Positions 20,789-22,209 of a stretch of 22,209 nucleotides of DNA are shown here, one piece after another (the first letter of the stretch is position 1; each line of letters begins with the position of its first letter). The position numbers were made by a program, and so were the translations under genes. The stretch covers positions 1 to 22,209 of the forward strand of contig JBEKUI010000038.1 in NCBI GenBank assembly GCA_049515175.1. Reading direction: 5' to 3'. This DNA comes from JACQNR01 sp049515175. Its GTDB lineage: Bacteria > Acidobacteriota > Terriglobia > UBA7540. Below the pieces are notes generated by a model that was not told where the DNA came from, ran no database searches, and saw only the letters and a list, made by a program, of their open reading frames with translations.

Positions 20789-21769
20789 ATGTCTTCTGAT
20801 CATATAACCCTGTACGCGATGCTGGGATTTGGCGCCGGCATGTACTGGTTCTTCAAAGGTTTCCGCGTCTATCGCAAGTACCGCGTGCTGGCCGACACCC
20901 CGGAAATCCCCATTCGCAGCATCGCCATGGGCCTGGTGGAGATTCACGGCACGGCGCAGGGCGAGGAGTCCCTGTACAGCCCGGTCACCTACACCCCCTG
21001 TTACTTCTACAAGGTCGAGATTGAGAAGTGGGTGAAGGACTCGAGGGGGCGCGGCAGTTGGAAGCGTCACGCCACCGACCAGAAGGGCTTGCGCTTCTAC
21101 CTTCAGGACCAGAGCGGCAAGGTGCTGGTGGACGCGGTGGGCGCCGAACTCGACCTGAATCAGAACGTCCGGCGGGAAGTGGGGGGCGGATTTGGGCGCG
21201 GCTTCACCTCGCTCTTCGGTGGCCGGCAGAAGATGGACCCGCGCACGGGTCTCGGGCCCAGCGAAGACGACTTGGTCGAATACGTGGGGAAAGCCGCCGC
21301 CGGGCTGGCGATTCCCAAGCTTGTCTCCAACCTCGCTCCGGGCGAGTCCGATCCCGACCTCACACGCGCCCAGGCACAGCGCGAACTCGAACTCCTGCGC
21401 CAGCTCCGCGACCAGAAATCCCAGGCCGCGGGGGGCCTGGGCGCTCTCGGCGGCCTGCTGCGCGGCGGAATTTCGCTCGGCCGAGGCAGCTCCTGGGAGG
21501 GCCAATTCCGCTTGACCGAGTATTGCATCGTCCCTGGCTTCCAATACGACATCACCGGCACCTGCGTCGAGAACCCGCAGCCCCGCGACACCAACGACCG
21601 CAACCTGATCGTCAAGGGCGAGAACGAGCCCACCTTCCTCATCTCCTGGCGCAGCGAGAAAGAGCTGGAAGGCTCCCTGCACTCGCGCGCCATGCTGCAC
21701 GTCTTCGGGGGCGGAACGCTCTGCGTCGCCTGCCTGGCGTTCCTGCTTGTCCGGCTGGGATGGCTGTAG
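20789..21769 (+). CDS. GIDE-domain-like two-TM membrane protein
   Basis: The 326-aa product has an N-terminal TM helix (about res 8-23) and a C-terminal one (about 303-325). Between them it starts with RKYRVLADTPEIPIRSIAMG and GLVEIHGTAQGEE, the pattern of the GIDE domain known from mitochondrial E3 ligase MUL1/GIDE and many bacterial membrane proteins. CYFYKVEIEKWVKD and RFYLQDQSGKVLVDAVGAEL follow, and then a Gly-rich low-complexity stretch (GGLGALGGLLRGGISLGRG). There is no RING motif, so ubiquitin ligase activity is not implied. ATG 20789 fits the TM start; the frame to 20723 is spurious. TAG stop is in a palindrome. Confidence 0.8.
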   Translation: MSSDHITLYAMLGFGAGMYWFFKGFRVYRKYRVLADTPEIPIRSIAMGLVEIHGTAQGEESLYSPVTYTPCYFYKVEIEKWVKDSRGRGSWKRHATDQKGLRFYLQDQSGKVLVDAVGAELDLNQNVRREVGGGFGRGFTSLFGGRQKMDPRTGLGPSEDDLVEYVGKAAAGLAIPKLVSNLAPGESDPDLTRAQAQRELELLRQLRDQKSQAAGGLGALGGLLRGGISLGRGSSWEGQFRLTEYCIVPGFQYDITGTCVENPQPRDTNDRNLIVKGENEPTFLISWRSEKELEGSLHSRAMLHVFGGGTLCVACLAFLLVRLGWL

Positions 21770-21838
21770 GGTGGCGCATCCATCGTGCGGTTAGCGATGT
21801 GTGCGAAACGAGGATGGTGCGCCCACCTTCAGGTGGGC
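21766..21838. repeat. Long GTAG palindrome plus hairpin after GIDE gene
   Basis: GTAG (21766-21769, TAG is the stop) starts an imperfect palindrome: GGTGGCGCATCC near 21770-21781 is nearly complementary to GGATGGTGCGCCCACC (21812-21827). The right arm then forms its own perfect hairpin GCCCACC-TTCA-GGTGGGC (21821-21838). It may act as a transcription barrier; no T-tract follows. Confidence 0.6.
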
Positions 21839-21840
21839 AC

Positions 21841-21869
21841 TTGACAAATCGTGGCAAGTGTGCTAGGCT
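21841..21869 (+). promoter_or_regulatory. Strong -35 promoter upstream of the small ORF
   Basis: TTGACA (21841-21846) is a perfect -35 with TAGGCT (21864-21869) at 17 bp. Start is expected at 21876-21877, directly before ATG 21878. It may equally transcribe further towards the gene at 22140. Confidence 0.6.
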
Positions 21870-21877
21870 ATAGTTCC

Positions 21878-22153
21878 ATGATGAGACCACTGAGAAACGG
21901 GCAAGCGGGGGCCGGCGCGGGTTGGCAACGATACTTCACCCCAATTCATACTCGCCGGATTTCTTGCCGAAATGGTGGCTGGCCGTGGAAACGTGGAGCA
22001 AAGACACGGGTCACTTGCTGCGTCGGGGCGATTGCGGACCTGCCGGACAGCCTCGCGCAGGCCTCCAGCGCCCCTTATATATATACGAATATGAATATCA
22101 TGCTTGCTCCGGCGAAGAAAAAGCGATATAATGCCGGGCATGAAAAGGGCTAA
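21878..22153 (+). CDS. Doubtful small ORF after a good promoter
   Basis: A 91-codon frame starts at ATG-ATG 21878/21881 and ends at TAA 22153. The product begins MMRPLRNGQAGAGAGWQRY, is Arg- and Gly-rich and has no family I recognise. It overlaps the start of the next gene at 22140 in another frame. A perfect -35 promoter immediately upstream would make it leaderless. Codon and composition evidence is poor; the region could instead be an untranslated leader or a small RNA. Confidence 0.25.
   Translation: MMRPLRNGQAGAGAGWQRYFTPIHTRRISCRNGGWPWKRGAKTRVTCCVGAIADLPDSLAQASSAPYIYTNMNIMLAPAKKKRYNAGHEKG
22104..22132 (+). promoter_or_regulatory. Predicted leaderless promoter at window end
   Basis: TTGCTC (22104-22109), 17 bp, TATAAT (22127-22132). 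Start expected at 22139, one base before ATG 22140. An AT-rich stretch at 22074-22101 could be an UP-type element. Confidence 0.6.
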
Positions 22154-22209
22154 GCGCAAGGGAATGATGACGATCCAGAGATTCCGGCGACTTTTTGGAG
22201 ATGAGGAGC
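22140..22209 (+). CDS. 5' end of an unidentified gene, cut by window edge
   Basis: From ATG 22140 the frame is open to the window end and encodes 23 residues, MKRAKRKGMMTIQRFRRLFG followed by DEE. The N terminus is strongly basic. No Shine-Dalgarno stands before it, but a TATAAT promoter is placed for a leaderless mRNA. A second start, ATG 22164 (or 22167), has GGGA just upstream. Too short to assign a family. Confidence 0.45.
   Translation, partial: MKRAKRKGMMTIQRFRRLFGDEE

Noticed and set aside
20567..21700. 377-codon minus frame antisense to the GIDE gene
   Set aside because: The + strand product has coherent TM segments and GIDE features; the antisense frame has none.
1..22209. CRISPR arrays, tRNA or rRNA genes, transposases, toxin-antitoxin pairs
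   Set aside because: None seen on reading both strands; the only repeats are short palindromes and 7-bp tracts.

Overview
The window looks like a chromosomal segment of a GC-rich bacterium, most probably an Acidobacteriota member. The clues are the gene order ffh-rpsP-khpA-rimM-trmD-rplS-rnhB, an argCBDF operon ending in a short GNAT-type N-acetylglutamate synthase, Tat-exported TIM-barrel and cupin proteins, and heptanucleotide and palindromic repeats between genes. The phylum is inferred from layout and protein style; no rRNA is present.

Layout. 1-821 (-) is a nearly complete TIGR04255-family gene with visibly lower GC than the rest, followed by an AT-richer spacer to about 1170. 1173-5868 (+) is a core block: SRP GTPase, S16, KH protein, 16S maturation factor, tRNA m1G37 methyltransferase, L19 and RNase HII. 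6001-7281 (+) is class I dihydroorotase. 15828 down to 7368 (-) is a long collinear run: argC-argB-argD-argF-argA, then ruvX-mltG-conserved protein, then pyrF-pyrE, which converges on pyrC. The arg operon starts from a strong sigma70-type promoter whose start point lies inside a pair of ARG-box-like palindromes.

16069-19041 holds proteins with export signals: a C45/phospholipase B-like Ntn hydrolase (+), a Tat-exported sugar-isomerase-like TIM barrel (+), and convergently a Tat-exported cupin (-). A perfect terminator hairpin separates the two directions. The cupin ends a three-gene minus-strand unit, archease - metallo-beta-lactamase-fold protein - cupin. The MBL-fold protein has lost several standard metal ligands. 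Divergent from archease is a two-TM GIDE-domain-like membrane protein (20789-21769). The last 370 bases hold a palindrome, two good promoters, a doubtful small ORF and the first 23 codons of an unidentified gene.

The most unusual signal is in the gaps. GTAG-headed GC-rich palindromes, resembling REP elements, sit at gene ends, and in at least six genes the TAG of the GTAG head is the stop codon. A second class, 7-bp-period tracts, occurs four times: one abuts the trmD start codon exactly and two lie in the 5' end of the MBL-fold gene. Several promoters place the predicted transcription start within 0-10 nt of the start codon, suggesting leaderless mRNAs. I see no CRISPR array, tRNA, rRNA, transposase or complete mobile element.
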